Positions 10,898 to 19,939 are shown, counted from the first letter of the stretch. The stretch: 64,000 nt of DNA from Streptococcus panodentis (GCF_017884005.1 NZ_QFAY01000002.1:1-64000); one strand, 5' to 3'. Made by a program: numbers and translations. Notes: generated by a model not told the origin, from the letters alone.

Positions 10898-10956
10898 AAA
10901 AGGCGGTGGGACAGAACTAAATTTTGGAAAAATTTAGTTCTGTCCCACCGCCTTTT
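10898..10956. repeat. 28-bp perfect inverted repeat (stem-loop of the GGTGGGACAGA family)
   Basis: Two perfect 28-bp arms (10898-10925 and 10929-10956) are separated by only GGA. They begin AAAAGGCGGTGGGACAGAAC and the second arm ends in CCGCCTTTT. It can act as a bidirectional terminator for the lipoprotein gene. The GGCGGTGGGACAGA core is shared with the dispersed repeat near 20169, 42796 and 50427. Confidence 0.85.
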
Positions 10957-11508
10957 GTTTCTAAGCTCAGGCTGAAAAGGTTCCCCAAACCTTTTCACTC
11001 CCAGCCCGCGAGGCTCTCACAGTCCGGGTGGACTGTGAGAGGTTGGGGATGAGGAAAACAGAGTTTTCCTCAATGTAGGAGCTTTTTGGAGTCTAAAAGA
11101 CGAACAAAGTTGAGACTTGCTTCGCAAGTCCTATCCGCAACCTCAAAGCAGTGCTTTTGTTGCTTCCTCTCGGAAGCTCTATTTATAACCTCAAAAGCTC
11201 CACTGGAGCTTTTGAGCAATCAGCTACCGCGTCAAGAGTTTTTTACCAAAACAAAGCGAGACTGAAGGACTTTTTATACGGTATCTTCTAAAAGATCCAT
11301 CCCTCTGTGGGTGAGGGCGCAGCCATCATGGGAGTCTGTCTCAGCCTCTTTGAGGCGGTGAAGGAGCTTCCGCTAAGAAGTGTCAGCTGTTCAAAGCGCT
11401 GCTTTGAGCTTGCGGATAAAAGACCGTGAGGAAGTCTCAACAGTACGGCAGGGCGAAATAACGAAGTCATACGTTATAAAAGACAAACGAAAGGATGATA
11501 ACATAAGA
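10957..11508. repeat. Intergenic repeat cluster with BOX-like parts
   Basis: This 550-bp region has no credible gene. It holds a hairpin (CTCACAGTCC / GGACTGTGAG, 11017-11041), BOX-like text (ctatccgcaacctcaaagca near 11133; AAAAGCTCCACTGGAGCTTT palindrome near 11201), an inverted copy of the dispersed 75-bp repeat (11275-11341), a block gagcttccgctaagaagtgt (11372) repeated at 22347, and cagtacggcagggcga near 11441 that recurs at about 50829. Confidence 0.65.
11275..11341 (-). repeat. Dispersed 75-bp repeat, copy 1
   Basis: The complement reads GACAGACTCCCATGATGGCT, then a CCTCACCCACAGAGGG hairpin segment and ATCTTTTAGAAGATACCGTA. Copies 2 and 3 lie at 20169-20240 and 50427-50502. Confidence 0.75.
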
Positions 11509-11540
11509 AAAGACCGAGGCGATACTGTCTCGGTCTTGAT
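11509..11540 (-). terminator. Terminator of the bus operon
   Basis: AAGACCGAG / CTCGGTCTT stem with a 10-nt loop; on the minus strand it is followed by TTTTC just after the busAB stop codon. Confidence 0.75.
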
Positions 11541-11569
11541 TGTTTTGATGGGCAGCTCTTTGCGGGAGC

Positions 11570-13294
11570 TTACTTCTTCCAACTGTCCACTTCTTTTTGG
11601 TGGTTTTTGATCCATTCCTTGGCAGCGGCTTCTGGCGAAGTACCTTCGTTGATCTTGAGCATGACCTCTTCCATGTCTTTCTGGGTCCAGTTGAAGTTGT
11701 CCAGGACCTTATTGACTTCTGGCAGATCTTTGTCCAGATTTTGGCGGGTAATGGTGTGAATGGCTTCTTTGCCGCCCATGGTCCCTTTCGGATCCTCCAG
11801 ATATTTAAGATCATACTTGGAGAACATCCAGTGAGGCGACCAGCCGGTAATGATAATATCTTCCTTATTTTTAATCGCTTGATCCAGCGCTGTGGTCATG
11901 GCTCCTGTTGAGGAAGAAGAAAGATTCCAGCCGCTGAGATTGCTGTATTCTTTCATGGTTTTTTCGGCTGCGGCCATGACGCCGGCACCGGGCTCAATTC
12001 CTGTAATCGTTTGTTTGGCCTGATTGGTCAGATCCTCGATAGAATTGGCATCGGTGTAGGCTGGCACGACCAGACCGACTTTGACGCCCTCTAGGTTGGG
12101 TCCCAAGTCCACAATCTTGTCCTTGTATTCCTCATAGAGAGAGGCATGAGTGGTCGGCAGCCAAGCTGAGACCATAGCATCAGCTTCACTATTGGCAACG
12201 GATTTCCACATGACGGCATTGTCCAGCGGAGTGATGGTGACATCATAGCCCATTTCCTTGAGCACCTCAGCCACGACATTGGTGGAAGCCACTTCTGAAT
12301 CCCACTCGACATAAGCCAGATTGACAGCTTCCTTCTTGCCTCCCTGCAGCTTGGTCACCTGATTGCCGACAAAGGCGGTGAGGAGAACAGCGGCCAGAGC
12401 AGACCAGAGCATGACTTTTTTGCGTTTTTCCTTGGCTGTAACCGGCGCTTTTTTAGCCAGCGGCTGATTGAGCTTTTGGGTCAGCCGGTCGATGACGATA
12501 GCCAGAATGACCAGAGATACCCCGTTGACAAAGCCAGAACCGATGTCTGCGTGCTGCAGGGCAGAGAGGACACCGCGTCCCAAGCCGGGCGCCCCAATCA
12601 TGGAAGCCGTCACGACCATGGACAGGGCCAGCATGATGGTCTGATTGACCCCGGCCAAAATGGTATTCTTGGCCAGCGGCAGCTCCACCTTAAAGAGCTT
12701 CTGCTTGGCGGTTCCTCCAAAGGAATCCGAAGCTTCTATCAGCTCGGTCGGGATCTGCCGGATAGCCAGATTGGTAAAGCGGACAGTGGGCGGCAGGGCA
12801 AAGATGACAGAGGCAAAGACCCCTGGCACCATGCCGATACCGAAGAAGGCAACGGCCGGTATCAGATAGACAAAGGCCGGCATGGTCTGCATGAAGTCCA
12901 GCAGGGGCTTGACAATGGCTTCGACCCGATTGCTCTTGGCCATCCAAATCCCCAGCGGAATCCCGATAATGATGGAGATCAGACTGGACACAATGACCAG
13001 CGTCACCGTATTCATGAGATTTTCCCAGAGTCCTTGATTGTAGACAAAGAGCAGGCCTAGGAAAGTCAGCAGGGGCAGGCCCAGCTTGCGGTTGGAAATC
13101 AAATAGGTAAAGACAGTGATGACTGCGATAAAGAGCAGGGGCGGGATAAAGAGCAGGGTGTCTGTCATCCCGTTCATCAGAGCGCTTCCGATAGCCTGCA
13201 GGACAGAAAAGAGGCCGGAGAAGGTATCGGTCACCCAGTTGGTGAAAGCCTCCACCCATTGGGAAACGGGGATTGGCTGCTGTAAAATATTCAA
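11570..13294 (-). CDS. busAB: Glycine betaine ABC transporter, fused permease and substrate-binding protein (BusAB/OpuABC)
   Basis: 574 aa, the usual size for the fused betaine-transporter subunit. The N-terminal half is a membrane permease with the EAA-like loop (ELIEASDSFGGTAKQKLFKVELPLAKNTI). After TKLQGGKKEAVNLAYVEWDSEVASTNV the C-terminal half is an OpuAC-type binding domain facing outside, with ligand-type aromatics in SAWLPTTH and ITGWSPHWMF. It imports glycine betaine or similar osmolytes in hyperosmotic stress. The start is a TTG at 13294 with GGGAGG 8 nt upstream; the 14-bp gap after busAA indicates one operon. Confidence 0.93.
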   Translation of the reverse strand: MNILQQPIPVSQWVEAFTNWVTDTFSGLFSVLQAIGSALMNGMTDTLLFIPPLLFIAVITVFTYLISNRKLGLPLLTFLGLLFVYNQGLWENLMNTVTLVIVSSLISIIIGIPLGIWMAKSNRVEAIVKPLLDFMQTMPAFVYLIPAVAFFGIGMVPGVFASVIFALPPTVRFTNLAIRQIPTELIEASDSFGGTAKQKLFKVELPLAKNTILAGVNQTIMLALSMVVTASMIGAPGLGRGVLSALQHADIGSGFVNGVSLVILAIVIDRLTQKLNQPLAKKAPVTAKEKRKKVMLWSALAAVLLTAFVGNQVTKLQGGKKEAVNLAYVEWDSEVASTNVVAEVLKEMGYDVTITPLDNAVMWKSVANSEADAMVSAWLPTTHASLYEEYKDKIVDLGPNLEGVKVGLVVPAYTDANSIEDLTNQAKQTITGIEPGAGVMAAAEKTMKEYSNLSGWNLSSSSTGAMTTALDQAIKNKEDIIITGWSPHWMFSKYDLKYLEDPKGTMGGKEAIHTITRQNLDKDLPEVNKVLDNFNWTQKDMEEVMLKINEGTSPEAAAKEWIKNHQKEVDSWKK

Positions 13295-13308
13295 AACAAG
13301 AACCTCCC

Positions 13309-14499
13309 TTATTCTTCAGATTCGTTGGTATTGGCCAGGGCCTCGATAACCCGGCCCTTGATAATAACGCCGACTAGTTTGTCCTGATCGTTGACCACAG
13401 CCAGGGGCGCCGGTGAATCATAAATCAGCGGGAAAATATCTGTAATCAGGGTTTCCTGCGTCACCTTGCGGACGTTTTTATCAATCACTTCAGCCAGCGG
13501 CTGGTGCTGCTTGCGGGCATCGCGGGCAGCTTCGGCTGTCAGGCTGCCCTTGAGGCGGCGCTTTCTGTCCACAGCCAGGAGCATGCTGACCTCTTCTTTT
13601 TTCATGCGGTTGAGCGCCACAGTCGGCCCGTCAATGTCAATATTGGTCGTCAACGGCGTTGTCATAATGTTCTGCGCTGTCAGGACCTTGGAGCGGTCCA
13701 CATCTTCGACGAATTCCCGCACAAAATCATTGGCTGGATTGGTCAGAATGTCCTCACCGGTGCCAATCTGCATAATCTGACCGTCAGCCATAATGGCAAT
13801 GCGATCGCCGATCCGCAGGGCTTCATTGAGGTCGTGGGTGATAAAGATAATGGTCCTTTCCTGCTCCGCCTGCAAATCCAGCAGCTCATCCTGCATTTCC
13901 CGGCGGATGAGGGGGTCAAGGGCTGAGAAGGCCTCGTCCATGAGCAGAATGTCCGGATTGTTGGCCAAAGCACGGGCCAGACCGACCCGCTGCTGCATAC
14001 CGCCGGACAGCTGTTCCGGATATTGGTCCTTAAAGCTGAGCAGGCCGGCATTGTTCAAAGCCTGCTCGGCCAGCCGGGTCCGCTCTTCCTTTTCAACTCC
14101 CCGGACTTCCAGTCCGAATTCGGTATTTTCGAGAATGGTCCGATGGGGAAAGAGTCCGAAGTTTTGGAAGACCATATTGAGCTTGTGGCGGCGCACTTCG
14201 CGCAGTTCTTCCTCATCCATCTTGGCCACGTCCTGACCGTCGATATAAATATCGCCCGAGGTCGGGTCAATCAGCCGGTTGAGCAGGCGGATCAGGGTGG
14301 ACTTACCGCTGCCGGACAGCCCCATGATGACAAAGATTTCGCCGGCCTGGACCTCAAAGTTCACATCGTAAACCCCGACAGTTGCTCCGGTTTTCTCCAA
14401 AATTTCTGTCTTGCTTTTGGCCTGCCGGACCATGTCCAGTGCCTGTTTTTGCTTTTTCCCAAATATTTTGGTCAAATGCTGTACTTCAAGTTTATTCAC
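13309..14499 (-). CDS. busAA: Glycine betaine ABC transporter ATP-binding protein with CBS domains (BusAA/OpuAA)
   Basis: 396 aa. The ABC ATPase has Walker [10 protein letters not shown], signature [14 protein letters not shown] and Walker [14 protein letters not shown]. The C-terminus holds tandem CBS domains (from about [12 protein letters not shown] to [21 protein letters not shown]), which in this family act in osmosensing and bind c-di-AMP in some members. I choose GTG 14499 ([17 protein letters not shown]) because AAGGAG lies 7 nt upstream; the longer frame to 14577 overlaps the promoter. It is cotranscribed with busAB from a promoter carrying a BusR-type operator. Confidence 0.93.
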   Translation of the reverse strand: MNKLEVQHLTKIFGKKQKQALDMVRQAKSKTEILEKTGATVGVYDVNFEVQAGEIFVIMGLSGSGKSTLIRLLNRLIDPTSGDIYIDGQDVAKMDEEELREVRRHKLNMVFQNFGLFPHRTILENTEFGLEVRGVEKEERTRLAEQALNNAGLLSFKDQYPEQLSGGMQQRVGLARALANNPDILLMDEAFSALDPLIRREMQDELLDLQAEQERTIIFITHDLNEALRIGDRIAIMADGQIMQIGTGEDILTNPANDFVREFVEDVDRSKVLTAQNIMTTPLTTNIDIDGPTVALNRMKKEEVSMLLAVDRKRRLKGSLTAEAARDARKQHQPLAEVIDKNVRKVTQETLITDIFPLIYDSPAPLAVVNDQDKLVGVIIKGRVIEALANTNESEE

Positions 14500-14519
14500 T
14501 TTATTTCTCCTTTTGCAAA

Positions 14520-14553
14520 AGTGACTACATATAAATTTTATAGAGTTGTCACT
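14520..14553. promoter_or_regulatory. BusR-type bipartite operator, AGTGAC-N22-GTCACT
   Basis: AGTGAC at 14520-14525 and GTCACT at 14548-14553 are separated by exactly 22 bp. BusR of S. agalactiae is known to recognise a bipartite site with a 22-bp spacer through its coiled-coil ruler. A third GTCACT occurs at 14584-14589 inside the promoter spacer. The site lies between the promoter and the busAA start, as expected for repression. Confidence 0.7.
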
Positions 14554-14567
14554 TAAAAGACCACCTA

Positions 14568-14596
14568 AGTATACCATTGTGTGGTCACTTTGTCAA
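14568..14596 (-). promoter_or_regulatory. Promoter of the bus transporter operon
   Basis: On the minus strand, TTGACA (14596-14591), a 17-bp spacer and TATACT (14573-14568) form a near-consensus sigma-A promoter. The spacer contains AAGTGACC, a possible extra BusR half-site. Confidence 0.8.
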
Positions 14597-14745
14597 ACCG
14601 GAGAAGGCGGCCGCGGGGACTTTTGAAATGAAAATGGAGCAGTTTTCCGCCTTTTTCTGAAAAGCAGCTATTCCCCGCAGGCCCATAACAATCCGCCTGA
14701 GCAGCGGAAAAGCGCTTGGGAGCAGAAGAAAAAACAAGCGCATTG

Positions 14746-15396
14746 TCACTTGTTTGTTTCATTTTCATTAAAAAATAAATTATGCATGAGTCCGACCGAG
14801 AGCTCATTGCCGACAAAGTAGATCATATCGCCGGCCTGAAGCTTGGTATAGGGGCCGGGCGAGATGAGGAGCTGGTCTCCCTGCTGGACAGCTACAATGG
14901 TGGCACCGGTTGAGTGCCAGACATTCAGTTCATTGATGGATTTTTCCAGATTGATGGCTTCTGCTGTCAGCTGCAGTTCATAAGGATTGAAGGGGAAGCG
15001 CTGCTGGATATCCTTGGTCCGTCCCAACAGCTGGCTGAGCAGCTGGGAAAAGTTGGCAAATTCTTCCTCCTGGCGCTGAATGCTCTGCTGGAGCTTGCTT
15101 TTCAAATCCTGCAGAGAGTTGACATCCTTATAAGTTTCCAGAAACTGCTGGGCCTTTTCCTTGGAAGAAATGAAAGCTCCGCTGCCATGCCGGACTTCCA
15201 TAATCTCCAGATCAACCAGCACATTGATAGCCTTGCGGGCTGTCTCCGGCGAAACATTGAAATTGCTGGCCAGAGTAGAGCGGGCATAAATTTTACTGCC
15301 GACAGGGTACTTGCCGTCAACGATTCGCTCGGCGATTGCCACAGCAATCTGCTGGTAGCGCGGGAAAGAAACTTCTTTTTTACTGAGATGAGCCAT
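14746..15396 (-). CDS. busR: BusR-type c-di-AMP-responsive GntR-family repressor
   Basis: 216 aa with a GntR-type winged helix (FPRYQQIAVAIAERIVDGKYPVG, then STLASNFNVSPETARKAINV), a central coiled-coil (about residues 75-120, rich in Gln/Glu/Leu) and a C-terminal RCK_C (TrkA_C) domain (GATIVAVQQGDQLLISPGP...GDMIYFVGNE). This order is that of BusR, which represses busA on binding c-di-AMP. The start is ATG 15396 (MAHLSKKEV), 5 nt after GGAGG; four more codons upstream are not needed. It sits directly upstream of the transporter it should control, on the same strand with a 246-bp gap. Confidence 0.92.
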   Translation of the reverse strand: MAHLSKKEVSFPRYQQIAVAIAERIVDGKYPVGSKIYARSTLASNFNVSPETARKAINVLVDLEIMEVRHGSGAFISSKEKAQQFLETYKDVNSLQDLKSKLQQSIQRQEEEFANFSQLLSQLLGRTKDIQQRFPFNPYELQLTAEAINLEKSINELNVWHSTGATIVAVQQGDQLLISPGPYTKLQAGDMIYFVGNELSVGLMHNLFFNENETNK

Positions 15397-15561
15397 GGCT
15401 GCCTCCAATTCCTAAGAGAGTATAGCTATGATTATAATATAAAAATGAGAGATTGAAAAGAGGGGGAGAGAGCAGAATTAAAAATGAGGCTTGTAAAAGC
15501 TGCGGAAATTTTTCTCAGCCTTATCCGCCTGCACGGTCTTTCTTTTTGCTATTTTAAGTAG

Positions 15562-15567
15562 TATAAT
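15562..15567 (+). promoter_or_regulatory. -10 box of the MutS-like gene
   Basis: TATAAT here overlaps the first in-frame ATG (15568), which therefore cannot be the translation start. Confidence 0.6.
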
Positions 15568-15609
15568 ATGTCTAAAAGTCGGGTTTTTCTGGAAAGGATG
15601 AGCATAGTC

Positions 15610-17283
15610 ATGTCACAGTTTATGGTGGTGTTTCTGGGGATTCTGGCAGTGCTGCTGCTTGTCATTGTCTCTGGCATTCGGAGCAAGCTTCGCTTGAAAA
15701 AGCGGCTGGCTGCTGCTTGGGGCAGCCGCGAGCGGGTCGGTCAGCGGCCTGACAGTCAGGCCAGTCTGTATGAGTCCTTTCTGCTGGACAGGGAGGAGCA
15801 GTCCTACGACAGCTTGGTGGATGACCAGACTTGGGAGGATTTGGATTTTCATCAGATTTTTGAAGAGATCGATACCGCGTCCCAGTCCAGTCTGGGCTCA
15901 GAGTATCTTTACAGCCGCCTGCGTCTGCTGCGGTTTGAGCCTGATCAGGACTTGGAGGCCCTGCAGTGCTATCTGAGCCAGCATCCGCAGGAGCGTTTCC
16001 AGCTGCAGCTGCTCTTTGGCCAAATCGGCAGGAAAAATCACAATCAGGCCAAGAAAATCGTCTGCCGGCCGGCGCCGGCCAATCACCGAGGGGGCCTCTA
16101 TCTGCTGCTGGCTCTGCTGCCGCTGCTGTCCCCTCTGTTCTTCTTTGTCAGCCCTCCTTTGGGCTATCTGCTGCCCCTGCTGAGCATGACCTTTAATATT
16201 TTTTTCTATCTGCTGACGCGCTGGTCGCTGGATATGCGTCTGGACAGTATGGGCTATCTGGTAAGGGTCTTTTATGTAGGGGGCAAGATTGCCCGCATGG
16301 ATCTGCCTGGGCAGGATTCCCTGAAAAAAGCGAGCAAAGCTTTCAGCCGGGCCAAGCTTTTCGGTCCGGTCTTTCGGCCTCAGTCCGGTGTGTCCGAATT
16401 AGAGATATTTTTCCTCTATATTAACTCTGTCCTGCTCCTTCCCCATCTGGCCCAGGCCTATATCTCCAAGCGGCTGGTCCGCTACAATCAGGAAGCGCGG
16501 ACCGTGCTGGAACTGCTGGGCCGCTTAGAGGCAGCCATTGCTATCCTCAATTACAAGGAAAGCCTGCCTTTTTATGCCCGGCCGGAATTTTCAGAAGAAG
16601 GCGGTCTGGTGGGCAGGGAGCTCTATCATCCCCTGCTGAGCCAGCCTGTCAGCAACGATGTGCAGTTCTCCGGCAATGTGATGATTAGCGGTGACAATGC
16701 TTCGGGCAAGTCCACCTATCTGCGGACAGTAGCGATCAATGCTGTCTTGGCGCAGGCTCTGGGCTTTGCCTGCGGCCGTCAGCTGCGGCTGCAGTACGGT
16801 CACGTCCTGACAGCTATGGATGTCAGTGATGACATAGGAAGCGGCGACAGCTACTTTATCGCAGAGAGCAGGGCAATCCTGCGTATGCTGGACTCCTTGG
16901 AGGAGGGGGGCCTGCATTACTTTTTCATTGACGAGCTGTTTAAGGGGACCAATACGGTTGAGCGGATTGGGGCTGGTCTGGGCATTATCCGCTGGCTGGC
17001 TCAGCGTCCCTGTCTCTATATGGTCTCCAGCCATGATGTCGAGCTGGTAGGAGCCTCCGGCGGACTCAATGAGCAGTACCATTTTGACAGCCAGTACATC
17101 AAGGGTGAGATTGTCTTTGACTATCAGATCAAGCCAGGCAGCGCCCTGACCAAGAATGCGGTCAATACGCTGGAAAGCCTGGATTATCCAGCGGAGCTTA
17201 CTGAGGCTGCCAGAAGGGTCATCCACCATTACGAACAGAGCGGCCAGTGGACCTTGCAGGCTGCAGAAGGAGAAAGGAAATGA
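15610..17283 (+). CDS. Membrane-anchored MutS-family ATPase
   Basis: A MutS C-terminal-type ATPase: Walker A GDNASGKST, then the family D/ST loop region (MDVSDDIGSGDSYFIAE), Walker B FFIDELFKGTN and the C-terminal ERIGAGLGI and SSHDVEL motifs. It lacks mismatch-recognition domains and instead has an N-terminal TM (MVVFLGILAVLLLVIVSG) and a central pair of TM segments (about residues 165-205). Such membrane MutS-like proteins are common in Firmicutes; their role is not established. I take ATG 15610 (MSQFMVV), which has AAAGGA 11 nt upstream; 15598 is an alternative and 15568 overlaps the -10 box. The HAD gene follows within 8 bp. Confidence 0.88.
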   Translation: MSQFMVVFLGILAVLLLVIVSGIRSKLRLKKRLAAAWGSRERVGQRPDSQASLYESFLLDREEQSYDSLVDDQTWEDLDFHQIFEEIDTASQSSLGSEYLYSRLRLLRFEPDQDLEALQCYLSQHPQERFQLQLLFGQIGRKNHNQAKKIVCRPAPANHRGGLYLLLALLPLLSPLFFFVSPPLGYLLPLLSMTFNIFFYLLTRWSLDMRLDSMGYLVRVFYVGGKIARMDLPGQDSLKKASKAFSRAKLFGPVFRPQSGVSELEIFFLYINSVLLLPHLAQAYISKRLVRYNQEARTVLELLGRLEAAIAILNYKESLPFYARPEFSEEGGLVGRELYHPLLSQPVSNDVQFSGNVMISGDNASGKSTYLRTVAINAVLAQALGFACGRQLRLQYGHVLTAMDVSDDIGSGDSYFIAESRAILRMLDSLEEGGLHYFFIDELFKGTNTVERIGAGLGIIRWLAQRPCLYMVSSHDVELVGASGGLNEQYHFDSQYIKGEIVFDYQIKPGSALTKNAVNTLESLDYPAELTEAARRVIHHYEQSGQWTLQAAEGERK

Positions 17284-17290
17284 AGCAAGC

Positions 17291-18121
17291 ATGGCAGTAA
17301 AACTGATTGCGACAGATATGGACGGGACCCTGCTGGGTCAAAACGGTCAGCTGGACCTGCCGCGCCTGACTGCGGCGATAGACCGGCTGGAGGAGCGGCA
17401 GATTCGCTTTGTGATTGCGACTGGCAATGAAATGCCTCGTATGCGCCTGCTCTTGGGAGATCTGACCGAGCGGTTGACGCTGGTCGTAGCCAATGGCGCC
17501 CGGATTTTCCATAAAAATCAACTGATTGCAGGCAGTTTTTGGGCGCCTGAGCTGGTCGACGAGAGTCTGGAATACTTTGCCGGCCGGGAGCAGGAGCTTC
17601 ATCTGGTGGTGACGACCTCCCAGGGCGGCTTTGTGCAGGAGGGAACCCAGTTTCCCCTGATCGAAAAGGTCATGACCAAGGACATGGCCCAGCTTTTTTA
17701 CCGGCGGATGCACTTTCTGCCCCGTCTGCAGGAGCACGCTTTTACGGATGTTCTCAAAATGAGTATGATGGTAGAGGAAACAGCGGCAGCTGAGCAGACC
17801 CGGCGGATCAACCGGCACTTTGCCGGCCGTCTGTCTGCTGTCACCAGCGGCTATGGCGCTATTGATATCCTCCAAAGCGGTGTCCACAAGGCCTGGGGCC
17901 TCAGGCAGCTGATGCAGCGCTGGGGCATTCAGGCAGAGGAGATTATGGCCTTCGGCGACAGTGAAAATGACTTGGAAATGCTGGAGCTGGCAGGGATTTC
18001 CTATGCCATGGCCAATGGCGAGGACAAGGTCAAGCAGGCGGCCCAGCATATGGCGCCGGCCAATAGTCAGGCTGGCGTGCTGCAGGTGCTGGAAAGCTTT
18101 TTAGAAGAAGGAGAAAGATAA
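17291..18121 (+). CDS. HAD-superfamily (Cof-type) phosphatase
   Basis: 276 aa, Cof subfamily HAD hydrolase. Motif I is ATDMDGTLL near the N-terminus with the nucleophile and acid/base Asp pair; motif II is FVIATGN; motif IV is FGDSENDLEML with the Mg-binding acidic residues, followed by ISYAMANGEDKVK. The family dephosphorylates sugar phosphates, FMN or similar small molecules. ATG 17291 (MAVKLIATDMDG) is the natural start; the frame extends upstream only inside the MutS-like gene. It overlaps the SGNH gene by one base, so the three genes form an operon. Confidence 0.9.
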   Translation: MAVKLIATDMDGTLLGQNGQLDLPRLTAAIDRLEERQIRFVIATGNEMPRMRLLLGDLTERLTLVVANGARIFHKNQLIAGSFWAPELVDESLEYFAGREQELHLVVTTSQGGFVQEGTQFPLIEKVMTKDMAQLFYRRMHFLPRLQEHAFTDVLKMSMMVEETAAAEQTRRINRHFAGRLSAVTSGYGAIDILQSGVHKAWGLRQLMQRWGIQAEEIMAFGDSENDLEMLELAGISYAMANGEDKVKQAAQHMAPANSQAGVLQVLESFLEEGER

Positions 18122-18753
18122 TGGCAGTTCAGTTATTGGAAGAGTGGCTGCTCAAGGAGCAGGCCAAAATCCGGACCAACTATCGGGAGCTTAATGCCAT
18201 CTCGGTCAGGGAACCGGACATCATTTTTATAGGAGATTCGATTGTCGAGTATTACCCTCTGCAGGAGCTGCTGCAGACCTCCAAAGCACTGGTCAACCGC
18301 GGTATTCGCGGCTACAAGTCCGACCTGCTCCTGCAGCATCTGGATGCTCATCTCTTTGGCTCTGCGCTGGACAAGATTTTTCTTCTTATCGGCACCAATG
18401 ATATTGGCAAGGAAATGCCGCAGGCAGATACGCTGGCCAATGTGGAGGCTATTATTCAGGAAATATCGAGGAGCTACCCGCTGGCTCAGCTCCAGCTGCT
18501 GTCCGTCCTGCCGGTCAATGAGTCCGACAGCTACAAGGGGACGGTTTATGTCCGCACCAATGCCAAGATTCAGGCCCTCAATCAAGGCTACCGTGACTTG
18601 GCCGCAGCCTATATGAATGTCCAGTATCTCAATGTCTACGATGTCTTTCTGGACAGTCAGGGCCAGCTGCGTCAGGATTTCACCAGCGATGGAGTGCATC
18701 TGACCATAGCCGGCTACGCCGCCCTGTCAAAAGTTTTGCAGGGGTATTTATAG
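18121..18753 (+). CDS. SGNH/GDSL-family hydrolase
   Basis: 210 aa with the SGNH blocks: nucleophile Ser in IIFIGDSIVEYY, Gly/Asn blocks in NRGIRGYKSD and LIGTNDIG, and the Asp/His pair in DGVHLT near the C-terminus. No signal peptide is seen, so it should be an intracellular esterase or lipase-like acylhydrolase. Its start codon shares the last base of the HAD stop codon. Substrate unknown. Confidence 0.9.
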   Translation: MAVQLLEEWLLKEQAKIRTNYRELNAISVREPDIIFIGDSIVEYYPLQELLQTSKALVNRGIRGYKSDLLLQHLDAHLFGSALDKIFLLIGTNDIGKEMPQADTLANVEAIIQEISRSYPLAQLQLLSVLPVNESDSYKGTVYVRTNAKIQALNQGYRDLAAAYMNVQYLNVYDVFLDSQGQLRQDFTSDGVHLTIAGYAALSKVLQGYL

Positions 18754-18874
18754 ATTCTGCAAGGAAAAATGTAATATAAATAAAATGCAAATTTAAAATA
18801 AGTCATCGAATGCTATTATTTTGGTCATGGTCTTATGCTATTCTGGAAAAAACAGAAACAGTAAGGGGAAGACC

Positions 18875-19756
18875 ATGCAAAATTTGATGGAGTTAGGGGA
18901 GCTTTATAAAGAGCTGAGAATGGCCAGAGGGCTGAAATTAAAGGATGTAGCCAGTGACAATCTTTCTATTTCTCAGCTCTCCAAGTTTGAAAACGGCCAG
19001 TCCATGCTGTCGGCTGATAAGCTTTTTGTAGCTATTGAAGGCATTAATATGACCCTGATGGAGTTTGGACATGCCTTTAATAACTATGAAGACAGGGCTT
19101 TTTTCAAGCTGGGAGATCAGATTGCGCAGCTGCATGCAAGGCAGGATATTGAGGGCCTGAAAAGGCTTTTAAAGGTGCTTGAAAGCAAGGAAGACAAAAA
19201 GGTCTATGATAATCTGAACCTGCTGATTGTCAAGGAAAACATCCACTTTTTAGACAGGAGTTTTGAGATAAAAAAAGAGGAAGTGGAGTTTCTGACCAGC
19301 TATCTTTATGGGATTGATGAGTGGACAGAGTATGAGATTTTTCTTTTTGGCAATACCCTGTCCCTGCTGTCCAACAGTGACTTAGTGTTCTTGGGCAAGG
19401 AGTTTGTCAAGCGGGACAAGTTTTACCGCTCTATTCCGACCCACCAAACTGCTGCTAAGCTAACCTTATCCAACCTGATTTTTGTGCTGATTGAGCGCAG
19501 AGAATTCGACTATGTCACCTATTTTTTGGATATTTTAGAGGATTCTGTGGATTATGAGGACATGCTGATTATTACTTTTTTGAATTTCTTTAAATTGCTG
19601 CTGACCTATATCAAATCCGGTCAGTTTGAGGAGCTGCTGCAGATAAAAGAGTATATCGCCATGGTCAGAAAGCTGGGAAATAGCCAATTAGCCCAGCATC
19701 TGGAAGCCAACTTGGAGCCCTTTATACAGGTATCTACTTGCCCTCGCTCTAATTGA
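18875..19756 (+). CDS. Rgg-family transcriptional regulator
   Basis: 293 aa: an N-terminal XRE-type HTH (LGELYKELRMARGLKLKDVA, then SISQLSKFENGQSMLSADKL) followed by the all-helical Rgg/GadR/MutR C-terminal repeat domain, which in this family binds small hydrophobic peptides. The start is ATG 18875 (MQNLMELGELY) with AAGGGGA upstream; the frame before it lacks an SD. It is convergent with two short peptide ORFs on the other strand (19841-20020) that share a terminator with it. That makes a peptide-pheromone circuit plausible. Confidence 0.9.
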   Translation: MQNLMELGELYKELRMARGLKLKDVASDNLSISQLSKFENGQSMLSADKLFVAIEGINMTLMEFGHAFNNYEDRAFFKLGDQIAQLHARQDIEGLKRLLKVLESKEDKKVYDNLNLLIVKENIHFLDRSFEIKKEEVEFLTSYLYGIDEWTEYEIFLFGNTLSLLSNSDLVFLGKEFVKRDKFYRSIPTHQTAAKLTLSNLIFVLIERREFDYVTYFLDILEDSVDYEDMLIITFLNFFKLLLTYIKSGQFEELLQIKEYIAMVRKLGNSQLAQHLEANLEPFIQVSTCPRSN

Positions 19757-19797
19757 AATGCTTGGATTTTCTTTGCGTATGATTGTCTGAACAAGAG

Positions 19798-19827
19798 AAA
19801 ACCGCCCTTTGCCGGACGGTTTTTTTA
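19798..19827. terminator. Bidirectional terminator between rgg and the small peptide genes
   Basis: AAAACCG / CGGTTTT stem with T-runs on the plus strand and a T-tract on the minus strand. It lies between the rgg stop and the stop of the 20-aa peptide ORF. Confidence 0.7.
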
Positions 19828-19840
19828 GAATCAGCTCATT

Positions 19841-19903
19841 TTAGCCAAATGGCCGAATAAAGACAAAGCCTTGATTGGGATTGAAAATAGACAATAAGAA
19901 CAT
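19841..19903 (-). CDS. 20-aa hydrophobic peptide next to rgg (peptide B)
   Basis: The short ORF encodes MFLLSIFNPNQGFVFIRPFG. A near-perfect SD, CAGGAGGT (19918-19911), sits 7 nt before the ATG. It lies 37 bp downstream of the 26-aa peptide ORF on the same strand, and the two share the motif F-[IV]-F-I-R-P-F. Together they look like a small-peptide operon ending at the terminator shared with rgg. Such peptides can be Rgg pheromone precursors; a small membrane toxin is an alternative. Not a family I recognise. Confidence 0.6.
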   Translation of the reverse strand: MFLLSIFNPNQGFVFIRPFG

Positions 19904-19939
19904 GGATTTCACCTCCTGACAATCAGTGTAATGTTTAGC

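Noticed and set aside
18754..18874. SHP-type peptide gene upstream of rgg
   Set aside because: No ORF with SD and hydrophobic product was seen there; the candidate peptides are downstream.
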